Source: JAUYQR01 sp031377265
GTDB taxonomy: Bacteria; Pseudomonadota; Alphaproteobacteria; Rhodobacterales; Rhodobacteraceae
Length of the DNA stretch: 42,251 bases
NCBI RefSeq assembly: GCF_031377265.1
Contig: NZ_JANMET010000001.1
Location: forward strand, 1 to 42,251
Reading direction: 5' to 3'
Within the stretch, counting starts at the first letter, position 1; each line of letters starts with the position of its first letter. Of this stretch, positions 16,140 to 24,137 are shown one piece after another. The notes under the pieces are model-generated. The model saw only the letters and a program-made list of their open reading frames with translations. It did not search any database and was not told the origin of the DNA. The position numbers and the translations under genes are program-made.

Positions 16140-16922
16140 TCATTCACCCATCTTGTACTCGACAAACCACTTCTGGTTCAGCGCATCGATCGTGCCATCC
16201 GCCTTCATGCTGGCAATCGCTGCATTGATCGGCGCCACCAGTTCCGACCCCTTCGGGAAGATGAAGCCAAAGTCCTCCGACGCCAGCGGCTCGCCAATGA
16301 TCTTCAGACCGCCGTTTGACGCCACGACATAACCGTTCGCCGCAGTAGAATCCGACAGCGTCAGGTCCACGTCCCCGGCCTTCAGCGCCTCCAGCCCCGC
16401 GCCAAATGTCTCGAATTTGATGACGCGGGCGTTTTCCTCGTTACCGTCCAGAATGTTGTAGATCGCGGCATAAAACGGCGAGGTGCCGGGCTGTGCGGAA
16501 ACCAGCAGTTCCGGGATCGCCGCGAAAGACGCCGCATCGGTGAACCGCGCCTCGTCGCCTCGCACGATCATCAGCATTTCCGACCGCATGTAGGGATCAG
16601 AGAAATCAACCTGCTCCTTGCGCTCGTCCTTGATGGTGATCCCGGTCATGCCCAGGTCATACTGGCCTTCCGACACCGCCGGGATCATCGCGTCCCAGCT
16701 GGTGTTTTCATACGTCACCGTCGCGTTCAGCCGCTTGGCAATCTCGGCCATTGCGTCGTATTCCCAGCCGATCGCCTTGCCGTCCTTGTCCAGAAACTGC
16801 AGCGGCGGATAGGCGTTTTCGGTCACCACGACGATCTCGCGCCCGGCCAGATCCGGCAGGTCCTGTGCGAAGGCACCGGTGGCAGCAAAAGTCAGACCCA
16901 GTAAGGCAGCAGTCAGTTTCAT
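16140..16922 (-). CDS. Periplasmic amino acid-binding protein of an ABC transporter
   Basis: The 260-residue protein starts with a signal peptide (MKLTAALLGLTFAATGAFA, cut before QDLPDL) and continues as a family 3 solute-binding protein: TENAYPPLQFLDKDGKAIGWEYD, AIAKRLN-type helix, DLGMTGITIKDERKEQVDFSDPY and the tail ALNQKWFVEYKMGE. The ATG at 16922 has AGGAG 9 bases upstream; the open frame continues further upstream but without signal-peptide sense. It precedes the permease gene on the same strand and lies 112 bases downstream of the RTX gene. The ligand is probably a polar amino acid; the sequence does not say which. Confidence 0.9.
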   Translation of the reverse strand: MKLTAALLGLTFAATGAFAQDLPDLAGREIVVVTENAYPPLQFLDKDGKAIGWEYDAMAEIAKRLNATVTYENTSWDAMIPAVSEGQYDLGMTGITIKDERKEQVDFSDPYMRSEMLMIVRGDEARFTDAASFAAIPELLVSAQPGTSPFYAAIYNILDGNEENARVIKFETFGAGLEALKAGDVDLTLSDSTAANGYVVASNGGLKIIGEPLASEDFGFIFPKGSELVAPINAAIASMKADGTIDALNQKWFVEYKMGE

Positions 16923-17034
16923 CGCAAATTCTCCTGTCACGTTTCGCAAGACTATGGCCAAACCCCGCGCCCCGCGCAAGGCGTCGGGCACCTGCTTGCG
17001 TTTTCTTGACGGCACCGCCGCAAAATTCAGCAGC

Positions 17035-18648
17035 TTACAAAAAGTCGAACCGGTCCGTGGCCGCCAACGCCACGGGATCAAGGTCCATCGCGGCAAGTGC
17101 TGCACTGTCCGCCGCATCGCCGGTCTGGCCTTGCTCCGGCTCCGTCTGCCACACCGCCTCGTCGCTCAAAGCCTGCGCCGCGCGGAACACGAACGCATCG
17201 GCCGCCGCCCGCGAGGCTTGCCCGATCAGGTCCGACACCAGATACCGCCCGTTCTCGAACGTCACATATTCCACCCCGCTCAGCCGCGTCACCCCAAACT
17301 CGCCGCGCACCAGCAGTTGCCCGTTCGACACCGACAGCGTCACCGTGCTGCGCCAGATGTCAAAGTCTACCGTATCGGTCCCGTACCCGCCAATCACCGT
17401 ATCCGACCCGCGCGAGGCACGGATCAGGTCATTCCCGCTTCCGCCGTCCAGCCGGTCACTGCCATTGCCACCGGTCAACGTGTCATTGCCGCCAAGCGTG
17501 GTCAGCCGCGCCCCGCCGTTCATGCCGCGCACATCATCGGCGCGCACCGTGCCCACCACCTCGCGAAACAGAATCGTATTGGCATCGGGATCGGTCGGCG
17601 CTCTGTAGTCAGTACCCGGATTCACGAATGTCACCGACCCAAGGTAGCCCGGCTCCGCCCCGCTGCGCACCGACCGGTCCACCGTGACCAGATTGTCGTG
17701 GTCCAGCCCACCATGAAAGTTGATGTCCCGGTTGGTGTCATCCACCTGCACCGTGTTCCCCGAGGCCGAGGTGACTGACGCAAACAGCACCGCATGGCGC
17801 GTGTCGTGGATGTTCAGCCCCTGAAAATCGCTGTCATAGACATCGCGGATCCACAGCCCGTAACCGTTGCCGCCATCCCCCTTGTTGTGCGCGCCGGTCA
17901 CCGTAAGGTCGCTCACCTGCGCGTCGATCGACTTTGCGATCACCATTCCGTTTGATCCGGGTTCCTCGATCTCGATCCCGCTGACCGTGACACCCTTGCT
18001 CGTGTTGACCAGCAGCATCATCCCGCCATTTGCCCCCGCCTCACTGTTGCTGAAATCCGCCGGGTCGGATGTGCCGTAACTGCCCTTAAGCGTCATGTCG
18101 CGCAGCTCGACCCCGCTCACCAGATCGATCTCGTGCACCAACGTACCCTGAGACTTGAACTCGAACGGCAGGTCCCGGTCCAGCGTGATCTTGTTGCCGC
18201 TGACCGATGTCACCGTAGCCAGCGCCGTGCGCAACGGCTGATCACCACGCCACTGCGTATCGCCGATCTGGCGAAACAGCTGGGCGTCATTCGCGGTCTC
18301 GATCCAGATCGCATCGCCCGGCCTGAACGCATGCCCGCCCGCCACCGTAATCGTCCGCGCCCCTTCCGGCGCATAAGACATGGTCACCCCGACACCCAGA
18401 TCTTCCTTGAACAACGCATCACCAATCCGGAACGCAGGCTCCCCGCCCATCGACGCGCGCGTGGTGATCATCGTCGCCCCGGCACTTGCCCCGGTCACGG
18501 TTATGTCGTCACGGTCAATCACCACCGTGCGGTCAAAGCTGTAATTGCCCGCAGCCAGCCGCACGATCGCCCCCGCCGGGGCCGCGTTGATCGCCGACTG
18601 GATGGATGCGGCACTGCTGCCCGCCGCGATGGAAATCGTCTGTGCCAT
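17035..18648 (-). CDS. RTX-type secreted protein with parallel beta-helix domain
   Basis: A 537-residue protein without an N-terminal signal peptide. Residues about 1-340 look like a right-handed parallel beta-helix of the pectate lyase/epimerase type: AASIQSAINAAPAGAIVRLA near the start, then short strands such as GVELRDMTLKGS, GVTVSGIEIEEP and AQVSDLTVTGAHN. Residues 385-430 carry glycine- and aspartate-rich calcium repeats (LGGNDTLTGGNGSDRLDGG, SGNDLIRASRGSDTVIGG, YGTDTVDF). The C-terminal end is acidic and ends in DRFDFL, as expected for a type I secretion signal. It is likely exported and cell-surface or extracellular; polysaccharide modification is a guess. The start ATG at 18648 has GGAGC 4 bases before it; an earlier ATG at 18678 lacks one. 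No type I secretion genes are nearby. Confidence 0.82.
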   Translation of the reverse strand: MAQTISIAAGSSAASIQSAINAAPAGAIVRLAAGNYSFDRTVVIDRDDITVTGASAGATMITTRASMGGEPAFRIGDALFKEDLGVGVTMSYAPEGARTITVAGGHAFRPGDAIWIETANDAQLFRQIGDTQWRGDQPLRTALATVTSVSGNKITLDRDLPFEFKSQGTLVHEIDLVSGVELRDMTLKGSYGTSDPADFSNSEAGANGGMMLLVNTSKGVTVSGIEIEEPGSNGMVIAKSIDAQVSDLTVTGAHNKGDGGNGYGLWIRDVYDSDFQGLNIHDTRHAVLFASVTSASGNTVQVDDTNRDINFHGGLDHDNLVTVDRSVRSGAEPGYLGSVTFVNPGTDYRAPTDPDANTILFREVVGTVRADDVRGMNGGARLTTLGGNDTLTGGNGSDRLDGGSGNDLIRASRGSDTVIGGYGTDTVDFDIWRSTVTLSVSNGQLLVRGEFGVTRLSGVEYVTFENGRYLVSDLIGQASRAAADAFVFRAAQALSDEAVWQTEPEQGQTGDAADSAALAAMDLDPVALAATDRFDFL

Positions 18649-18963
18649 GATCGCTCCAAAGACTGATGAATGCCGCACCGCGGCAGGTTCGGATGGTCAG
18701 AAAAACTGATCCAGATCAATAGGCTGTGTTTCGCCGTCGGCAGATGCCTGCTAGAAGTGCAGTGCCTGACAGAATTACCCCCACACCAGCCGCGCCTTGT
18801 GTCGGGGCCTTGCCTACAGCCCGGCAGGTCTGCCGATCCGCCAGCGCATATCCCGCCGTCAGCCTGCCTCGGTCAGAAAGCCGATTCGGCCGACATCGGT
18901 GTCAGGTCCGGTCGCAACGCGCGTCTGGTCACACAGCAGGCGCTGCCCACTGCCGCTGCGTGC
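18649..18963. other. Intergenic region upstream of the RTX gene
   Basis: These 315 bases lie between the stop of the MoeB/ThiF gene and the RTX start. They hold the FNR-type box and the RTX promoter. The minus strand of about 18720-18900 is open and ends in a hydrophobic run followed by RRR, but it has no usual start codon and no ribosome site. I treat it as non-coding or at most a gene remnant. Nothing else is seen. Confidence 0.6.
18706..18719 (-). promoter_or_regulatory. FNR/FnrL-type box upstream of the RTX gene
   Basis: Read on the minus strand the site is TTGAT-CTGG-ATCAG, one base from the FNR consensus TTGAT-N4-ATCAA. Its centre is about 64 bases upstream of the RTX start codon. A class II position (centre at -41.5) would put the transcript start near 18671, with CATTCAT as a loose -10. 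If used, it would tie expression to oxygen limitation. Confidence 0.45.
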
Positions 18964-19989
18964 TCAACGCGCCGCGCCGCAGACTGGGCAATCATCCCGC
19001 CGCTTCGCTACAATGACCCGCGTCTCGCCAAACAGCGCGTCATGGATCAGCAGCCGTCCCGCCAGCGTCTCGCCGGCCCCGGTGATATGCTTGACCGCCT
19101 CCATCGCCATCATCGCCCCGATGATGCCCGGCAAAGGCGCTGCCACCCCGGCCTCGGCGCAGGTTGGCACCAATCCCGGTGCGGGGCGCGTCGGGAAGAT
19201 GCAGGCGTAACAGGGGGTTCCTTTGGCAGTATCGAACAGGCTCAACTGCCCCTCCCACTGGGTGATCGCCCCGGAAATCAACGGTTTGCCCAATGCCGCG
19301 CAAACCCGGTTCACCAGATAGCGCGTGTCAAAATTGTCGGTCCCGTCCAGCACCAGATCATAATCAGCAATCAACGCCGCCGCTGTCGCCTCGTCCAACG
19401 CCCGGTGATAGGGCCGTACCTCGATGAACGGGTTCAATGCCTTCATCGCGATTTCCGCCGAAAACACCTTCGGCATCCCGATCCGCTGATCCGTATGAAT
19501 GATCTGCCGCTGCAGGTTGGAGTTTTCGACCTCGTCCGGATCAATCACCCCGATCACGCCAACCCCGCTCGCCGCCAGATACAGCATCGCCGGCGACCCA
19601 AGCCCGCCCGCGCCCACCACCAGCACGCGCGCCGCTTTCAGCCGCTTCTGCCCCGGCCCGCCAATCTCGCGCAACAGGATGTGGCGCGCATAGCGATCCA
19701 GTTCCGCCGCCCGGAACGGCCCCGCCTCCGCCACCGGTGCCACCACCGCTCGCCCCCGCAGCGCCTTGAAAACCAGCCGATAGATCGACACCACCGCCGC
19801 CAGCAGCCCAAACACCAACCAGCCCCGGAAATCGCCGCCCACCACCGCGCGCAGCGGATTGTCCACCTGCAGCGGCGCGTGGATGATCATGATCGCCGCC
19901 CACCAGGCCCACAGCGCAGCCCAAGGCCAGCGCCACCTGAACCACCGCGCCGCGCCCCAGATCGCCGCAAATCCCAAAAGCCCGATCAT
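18964..19989 (-). CDS. MoeB/ThiF/HesA family adenylyltransferase with N-terminal membrane anchor
   Basis: The 341-residue protein has an E1-like adenylating domain from about residue 92 (ELDRYARHILLREIGGPGQ, nucleotide loop GAGGLG at 126-131, DPDEVENSNLQRQ, DGTDNFDTRYLVN). The zinc cysteines are Cys260/Cys263 (CYAC) and Cys334/Cys337 (CPVC); Cys277 in VPTCAEAG lies in the loop holding the catalytic cysteine in relatives. Family members activate the C-terminus of MoaD or ThiS with ATP for molybdopterin or thiamine synthesis. Unlike the soluble 250-residue MoeB, it carries about 85 extra N-terminal residues with two or three membrane segments (1-15, 22-38, 57-74). It overlaps dut by 4 bases (ATGA). 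Whether it serves MoaD, ThiS or another carrier is open. Confidence 0.85.
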   Translation of the reverse strand: MIGLLGFAAIWGAARWFRWRWPWAALWAWWAAIMIIHAPLQVDNPLRAVVGGDFRGWLVFGLLAAVVSIYRLVFKALRGRAVVAPVAEAGPFRAAELDRYARHILLREIGGPGQKRLKAARVLVVGAGGLGSPAMLYLAASGVGVIGVIDPDEVENSNLQRQIIHTDQRIGMPKVFSAEIAMKALNPFIEVRPYHRALDEATAAALIADYDLVLDGTDNFDTRYLVNRVCAALGKPLISGAITQWEGQLSLFDTAKGTPCYACIFPTRPAPGLVPTCAEAGVAAPLPGIIGAMMAMEAVKHITGAGETLAGRLLIHDALFGETRVIVAKRRDDCPVCGAAR

Positions 19990-20453
19990 GACCGCCCGGT
20001 CGATCCAAACCCGCCTGCCCCGCGGTTGGTTTCACCAAGAATTTCAACCACTTCGAACGCCACCTGCACCACCGGTGCCACGATCATCTGGGCAATCCGG
20101 TCACCATGCCGCACCGTATAAGGCTCCGCCCCAAGGTTGACCAGCGCCACTCCCAACGGTCCGCGATAATCGCTGTCGATGGTGCCCGGCGTGTTGGGCA
20201 GCGTGATCCCATGCTTCAGCGCCAGCCCTGAACGTGGCCGGATCTGCATCTCAAACCCCGGCGGAATCTCTACGCGGATGCCTGTCGCGACGATCCGCCG
20301 CTCCATCGGCCCCAGCGTCACGCCATCAGCACGCTCCGCCGGCAACAGGTTCGCGCGGATATCCGCCCCCGCCGCCCCCGCCGTCTCGTAGGCCGGCAGG
20401 GGCAAGCCCCGGTCCGCCCAATCCTCCCACAGAACCCTCAGCACCGGGCGCAT
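19986..20453 (-). CDS. dut: Deoxyuridine 5'-triphosphate nucleotidohydrolase (dUTPase)
   Basis: The trimeric dUTPase motifs appear in order: AGAAGADIRAN (motif I), RPRSGLALKHG (II), GTIDSDYRGPLGV (III), GDRIAQMIV (IV) and GAGGFGSTG (V, the flexible arm). The enzyme splits dUTP to dUMP and pyrophosphate. The start chosen is the ATG at 20453, 5 bases after AAGGGG, giving 155 residues, the usual alphaproteobacterial length. A GTG at 20489 would add 12 residues and cannot be fully excluded. It follows coaBC by 45 bases and overlaps the MoeB/ThiF start. The coaBC-dut pairing is common in Proteobacteria. Confidence 0.95.
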   Translation of the reverse strand: MRPVLRVLWEDWADRGLPLPAYETAGAAGADIRANLLPAERADGVTLGPMERRIVATGIRVEIPPGFEMQIRPRSGLALKHGITLPNTPGTIDSDYRGPLGVALVNLGAEPYTVRHGDRIAQMIVAPVVQVAFEVVEILGETNRGAGGFGSTGRS

Positions 20454-20498
20454 CGCATCCCCTTTTCCGTTCGAAAACATCTTCGCCACCGGCCTGCC

Positions 20499-21692
20499 TC
20501 AGGCCAAGGCCCCGGCAATCCTTGCTGCCAGCCGCCGCGCGACTTCGGTTTTGCTCATCCGTGGCCAAACCTCTGATCCCGCGTCTGAAATCAGTGTCAC
20601 CGCGTTTTCGGTTCCGCCCATGATCCCGGTGTCTGCCGACACGTCGTTGGCCACAATCCAGTCGCAGCCCTTGCGCAGCCGCTTGGCCGTCGCATGCGCC
20701 ACCACGTCATCCGTCTCGGCCGCGAACCCCACCACCAGCCGGGGCCGCCCCGGCCCCTTCGACACGGTCACCAGAATGTCCGGGTTCTCCGCGAACTCCA
20801 GCACCGGGGCTTTCCCCGACCCGTCCTTCTTCATCTTTTGCCCGGTTGCATTAGCCACCCGCCAATCCGCCACTGCCGCAGCCATCACCGCCGCATCTGC
20901 AGGCAAGGCCACAGCCACCGCCGTAGCCATGTCGTGCGCCGTCTGCACCGCCACGACCGTCACGCCCGATGGCGCAGGCATCACCGCAGGCCCGGTTACA
21001 AACGTCACCCGCGCGCCCAGATCGCGCAGCGCCGCCGCAATCGCCGTGCCTTGGGCGCCGGACGACCGATTGGCAATGTATCGCACCGGATCAATCGGTT
21101 CATGCGTCGGGCCTGAGGTCACGATGACGTGTTTCCCCGCCAGCGGCCCACCACCCAGCGCCGCCGCGATTGCTGCCACAATCTCAGCCGGTTCGGCCAT
21201 CCGCCCCGGCCCGTATTCACCACAAGCCATGTCGCCCTCGTTCGGACCGACAGTCAGCACCCCGTCATCCCGCAGCACTGCAAGGTTGCGCTGGGTTGCC
21301 GGATGCGTCCACATCCGCACGTTCATCGCGGGCGCCACCAGCACCCGCTTGTCAGTGGCAAGCAGCAGGGTCGAGGCCAGGTCATCCGCCCGCCCGCCCG
21401 CCATCTTGGCCATCAGATCCGCCGTCGCCGGGGCCACCACCAGCAGATCGGCCGCACGGCTCAGCTGGATATGGCCCATCTCCGCCTCATCCGTCAGATC
21501 GAACAGATCGGTGTACACCTTGGCCCCGGCCAACGCGGAAACGCTAAGCGGCGTGACAAATTCAGCCCCGGCGCGCGTCAGAACGGGGGTCACCGTTCCC
21601 CCGGCCTTTTGCACAAGCCTGATCAATTCCAACGACTTGTAAGCCGCAATCCCGCCACCCACGATCAGCAGGATCCGTTTTCCGTGCAACAT
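20499..21692 (-). CDS. coaBC: Phosphopantothenoylcysteine decarboxylase / phosphopantothenate-cysteine ligase
   Basis: A 397-residue bifunctional enzyme of coenzyme A synthesis. The N-terminal flavoprotein domain (CoaC) shows VGGGIAAYKSLELIR, a flavin/His region and APAMNVRMW (PxMNxxMW type). The C-terminal ligase domain (CoaB) shows VTSGPTHEPIDPVRYIANRSSG, AAAVADWR and FAAETDD. It converts 4'-phosphopantothenate with cysteine and CTP to 4'-phosphopantetheine. The ATG at 21692 is chosen because GGGGAG lies 7 bases upstream and the protein then starts MLHGKRILL like its family; an ATG five codons earlier is unlikely. It begins the coaBC-dut-moeB series. Confidence 0.95.
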   Translation of the reverse strand: MLHGKRILLIVGGGIAAYKSLELIRLVQKAGGTVTPVLTRAGAEFVTPLSVSALAGAKVYTDLFDLTDEAEMGHIQLSRAADLLVVAPATADLMAKMAGGRADDLASTLLLATDKRVLVAPAMNVRMWTHPATQRNLAVLRDDGVLTVGPNEGDMACGEYGPGRMAEPAEIVAAIAAALGGGPLAGKHVIVTSGPTHEPIDPVRYIANRSSGAQGTAIAAALRDLGARVTFVTGPAVMPAPSGVTVVAVQTAHDMATAVAVALPADAAVMAAAVADWRVANATGQKMKKDGSGKAPVLEFAENPDILVTVSKGPGRPRLVVGFAAETDDVVAHATAKRLRKGCDWIVANDVSADTGIMGGTENAVTLISDAGSEVWPRMSKTEVARRLAARIAGALA

Positions 21693-21745
21693 CGGCGGGC
21701 TCCCCATTCACGACTTGGCCACGTTAGGGGCCACGGCGGGCAAAC

Positions 21746-21796
21746 TCAACTCCCCGCGCGCGTCAACTCCCCGCGCGCGTCAACTTCCCGCGCGCG
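21746..21796. repeat. Three tandem 17-base repeats across the stop codon of the MFS gene
   Basis: The unit TCAACTCCCCGCGCGCG occurs at 21746-21762 and 21763-21779 exactly, and at 21780-21796 with one change (C to T). The third unit supplies the last codons and the TGA of the minus-strand MFS gene. Each upstream unit carries the same trinucleotide that forms the stop. The unit is not a multiple of three, so copy changes would alter only the 3' flank or move the stop. Confidence 0.85.
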
Positions 21797-23030
21797 GTTG
21801 ATCCGGCTGACCCCCACGCCGCAGCGCAATCGCCAACACTCCGCCAGCAAAGACCACGGCGGCAGTCATCGCAATGCCAAAGCCCCACGCGTCCGCCAGC
21901 AGCCCCACGCACAGCACCGACACCGCCCCCGCGCCGCGAAACAGCATCAAGTTGTTGCCCAAGACCCGGCTGCGCATGTGTTCAGGCGTGCGGGTCTGCA
22001 AGATGGTGGAGTTTCCGGTCATCACATAGCTGCCCGCCAGACCAATCAGAAACAGGCCAACCACCGCCAGAACCGTGCCACCCGGAAACCACGCCAACAG
22101 TGGAAACAACGCCGCAAACAGCAGCAGCAGCGCCACCATCGCCCGCCCCGTCGCCACTTCCTGCCCCACGTCAGAGTTGCGCCTTGCGTGGATCAGCCCC
22201 GCCAACAGCCCGCCCGCCATGAAGCTCGCGGTCAGTAGGGTGAAATAGGCCGGCGCGAACAGCGCAAAGCGGTCATTGATCGCCGGCATCAGGCTGATCA
22301 GCGGCCGTTGCAGCGCCGCCACCGCCAGCATGAACACGGTCGCGCGAAACACCACCGGGTTTGTCCAGAACACCGTCAGCCCCGCCGCCATCTCTTGCAG
22401 CAACGCGGGCGCCGGACCCGCCTCTTTGGCAGGTTGCGGGTGCAACGCAATACCGCCGAGGCACCACAGATACCCCAATGTTCCCAGCGCATTGGCGGCA
22501 AAGGCCAAGGGTGCCATGCCAAGCCCGAATGAAAACAGCACCCCCGCCAGCAGCGGCCCAAGGATATAGCTCGTCTGCACCACGCTGGCATTCACCCCCA
22601 CGGCCGCCGACAGGTTCCGTGCGGTGACCAGACGGTTCAAAAGGCCAAAGAACGCAGGCTGGCTGAACCCCACCAACGTGCCCTCAACAAACGCAAATCC
22701 CGCCAGAACCGGTGGCGTCAGCATCCCTGACGCCGCCACCGCAGCCAGTGTCAGCCCGGTGCAGACCTGCAGCCACAGGATGGTTTTCAAGATGCGAAAC
22801 CGGTCACCCCGGTCTGCAAGCGCTGCTGCAAAAGGCGTGATCAGGACCGAAGGGAAAAGGTCACAGAAATAGGCAATGCCGACCCATGCCGCAGACCCGG
22901 TGGTTTCCCACATCCACCAGCCGATCGACAGAAGTGTGATCCAGTAAAACACGTAGGACAGACCATAGCCGGTCACGAACCGCACATACGACGGCTCCCG
23001 CAGCACATCGAGGCGACCGAACGCCGTCAT
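21780..23030 (-). CDS. MFS transporter, multidrug/siderophore exporter type
   Basis: A 416-residue inner-membrane protein with about 12 hydrophobic helices. The loop after helix 2 (AALADRGDRFRILK) is the MFS motif A, and WVGIAYFCDLFPSVLITPFA matches the EntS-like/MFS_3 branch that exports small molecules. No substrate can be named. The start ATG at 23030 lacks a clear Shine-Dalgarno sequence, so translation could be weak or begin elsewhere, although the N-terminal stretch before helix 1 (residues 1-16) looks normal. It lies 150 bases downstream of rpoH on the same strand; that gap holds a hairpin CAGCCCCG/CGGGGCTG (23067-23098). The C-terminal six residues come from a tandem repeat. Confidence 0.85.
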   Translation of the reverse strand: MTAFGRLDVLREPSYVRFVTGYGLSYVFYWITLLSIGWWMWETTGSAAWVGIAYFCDLFPSVLITPFAAALADRGDRFRILKTILWLQVCTGLTLAAVAASGMLTPPVLAGFAFVEGTLVGFSQPAFFGLLNRLVTARNLSAAVGVNASVVQTSYILGPLLAGVLFSFGLGMAPLAFAANALGTLGYLWCLGGIALHPQPAKEAGPAPALLQEMAAGLTVFWTNPVVFRATVFMLAVAALQRPLISLMPAINDRFALFAPAYFTLLTASFMAGGLLAGLIHARRNSDVGQEVATGRAMVALLLLFAALFPLLAWFPGGTVLAVVGLFLIGLAGSYVMTGNSTILQTRTPEHMRSRVLGNNLMLFRGAGAVSVLCVGLLADAWGFGIAMTAAVVFAGGVLAIALRRGGQPDQPRAGS

Positions 23031-23066
23031 GGATCATTTGCCAAGGGTTCGGCCGCAAGCATCACT

Positions 23067-23098
23067 CAGCCCCGCGCTTTGGGTCACAGCCGGGGCTG
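23067..23098. terminator. Hairpin between rpoH and the MFS gene
   Basis: CAGCCCCG (23067-23074) and CGGGGCTG (23091-23098) pair over 8 bases around a 16-base loop, about 80 bases after the rpoH stop. There is no T-run, so a terminator role is tentative. Confidence 0.3.
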
Positions 23099-23180
23099 CA
23101 GCCTCGTCAAGCGCTTTGTCCTACACCAAACGCCCTGCGGCAAGCGCTCCGGCCATCGCACTGCGACGGTGGCGCCCGGA

Positions 23181-24059
23181 TCAGTGCAGGAAGTGGTGCA
23201 CTTCGCGGCTTTGCGTCTCAAGGCTGCGGCGCAGCTTGCCGAACGCCGCCGCCTCAAGCTGACGGACCCGCTCTTTCGACAGCCCCAGCTCCACCCCAAG
23301 CGATTCGAGCGTGCGCGGCTCTTCGCGCAGCTTGCGTTCCGCCACGATGAAGCGTTCGCGTTTGTTCAGGCCCTGCATCGCCGTGACCAGCCACGTCCGC
23401 AGATGCGCCAGATCATGCGTGCCTTCGACCACTTCGGCAGCCTGCACGCCATCATCTTCCAGGGCGTCAATCCATTCGCGCCCGTCATCATCGCTTGATT
23501 GCGTGGCGTTCAGCGAATAGTCGGACCCCGACAGCCGCCCCTCCATCATCTCGACATCGGCCATCGACACGCCAACTTCGGTCGCGACCATCTGGCGCAG
23601 CTGGTAGCCATCCAGCGTTTCGCCGCGCTGCGCTGCTTCGCGCTCCAGCTTGGCCTGCACCCGTCGCAGATTGAAAAACAGCGCCTTCTGGCTGGAGGTG
23701 GACCCGGTCCGCACCATCGACCAGTTGCGCATCACATAGTCCTGAATGCTGGCCTTGATCCACCACACGGCGTAGGTCGAAAACCGCACGCCACGATCGG
23801 GGTCAAACTTGTCAGCGGCCTTCATCAGGCCCAGCGACGCCTCTTGAATAAGGTCATTCATCGGCGCGCCATAACGGCGGAACTTTGACGCCATGCTGAT
23901 CGCCAGCCGCATGTAGGCGGTGATCAAACGATGCAGTGCCTTTTCATCACGCTGGTCGCGCCAGGCATAAGCAAGGCGCAATTCGGTCTCGGCATCCAGC
24001 AGTTCCGCCTTCATCGCTTGGCGGGACATCTTTTGGTCATTATATCCATCAAGTGCCAT
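23181..24059 (-). CDS. rpoH: RNA polymerase sigma-32 factor, RpoHII type
   Basis: A 292-residue heat-shock/oxidative-stress sigma factor. Regions seen: 2.1-2.2 (HRLITAYMRLAISMASKFRR, APMNDLIQEASLGLMKAADK), 2.3-2.4 (VRFSTYAVWWIKASIQDYVM), the RpoH box QKALFFNLRR, and 4.2 (LGVELGLSKERVRQLEAAAF). The start MALDGYND and the RTGSTSSQK stretch agree with the second RpoH (RpoHII) of Rhodobacter, which controls part of the singlet-oxygen response. The ATG at 24059 has GGGGG 5 bases before it; an upstream TTG is less likely. It is divergent from cobU, with 66 bases between the starts. Confidence 0.93.
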   Translation of the reverse strand: MALDGYNDQKMSRQAMKAELLDAETELRLAYAWRDQRDEKALHRLITAYMRLAISMASKFRRYGAPMNDLIQEASLGLMKAADKFDPDRGVRFSTYAVWWIKASIQDYVMRNWSMVRTGSTSSQKALFFNLRRVQAKLEREAAQRGETLDGYQLRQMVATEVGVSMADVEMMEGRLSGSDYSLNATQSSDDDGREWIDALEDDGVQAAEVVEGTHDLAHLRTWLVTAMQGLNKRERFIVAERKLREEPRTLESLGVELGLSKERVRQLEAAAFGKLRRSLETQSREVHHFLH

Positions 24060-24107
24060 GGTGACCCCCAAATCTGCAATCTCTGCAGGTGCGCATCTTT
24101 TACAGTT

Positions 24108-24137
24108 TTTATACGGAGCATCTGTGTGAACGGATCA
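24108..24137 (-). promoter_or_regulatory. Candidate RpoE(ECF11)-type promoter of rpoH
   Basis: On the minus strand TGATCC (24137-24132) is followed after 18 bases by TATAAA (24113-24108). TGATCC is the -35 motif I recall for the RpoE-ChrR sigma of Rhodobacter, which drives rpoHII. The -10 does not match its TAAG-like motif well. The predicted transcript would start near 24100, giving a leader of about 40 bases. The site overlaps the first codons of cobU. Confidence 0.4.

Noticed and set aside
16923..17117. N-terminal extension of the amino acid-binding protein by 65 residues
   Set aside because: The later ATG has a good ribosome site and a textbook signal peptide; the extension overlaps the end of the RTX gene and is basic and nonsensical.
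18718..18903. Minus-strand stretch ending in a hydrophobic run plus RRR, like a sorting signal for surface proteins
   Set aside because: No start codon or ribosome site, a stop codon close upstream, and the sequence does not match VPLPA or PEP-CTERM signals. At most a remnant.
18670..20121. Long plus-strand open frame opposite the MoeB/ThiF gene and the region before it
   Set aside because: The protein would be low-complexity and rich in Arg, His, Gln and Pro; the minus-strand gene in the same place has clear motifs.
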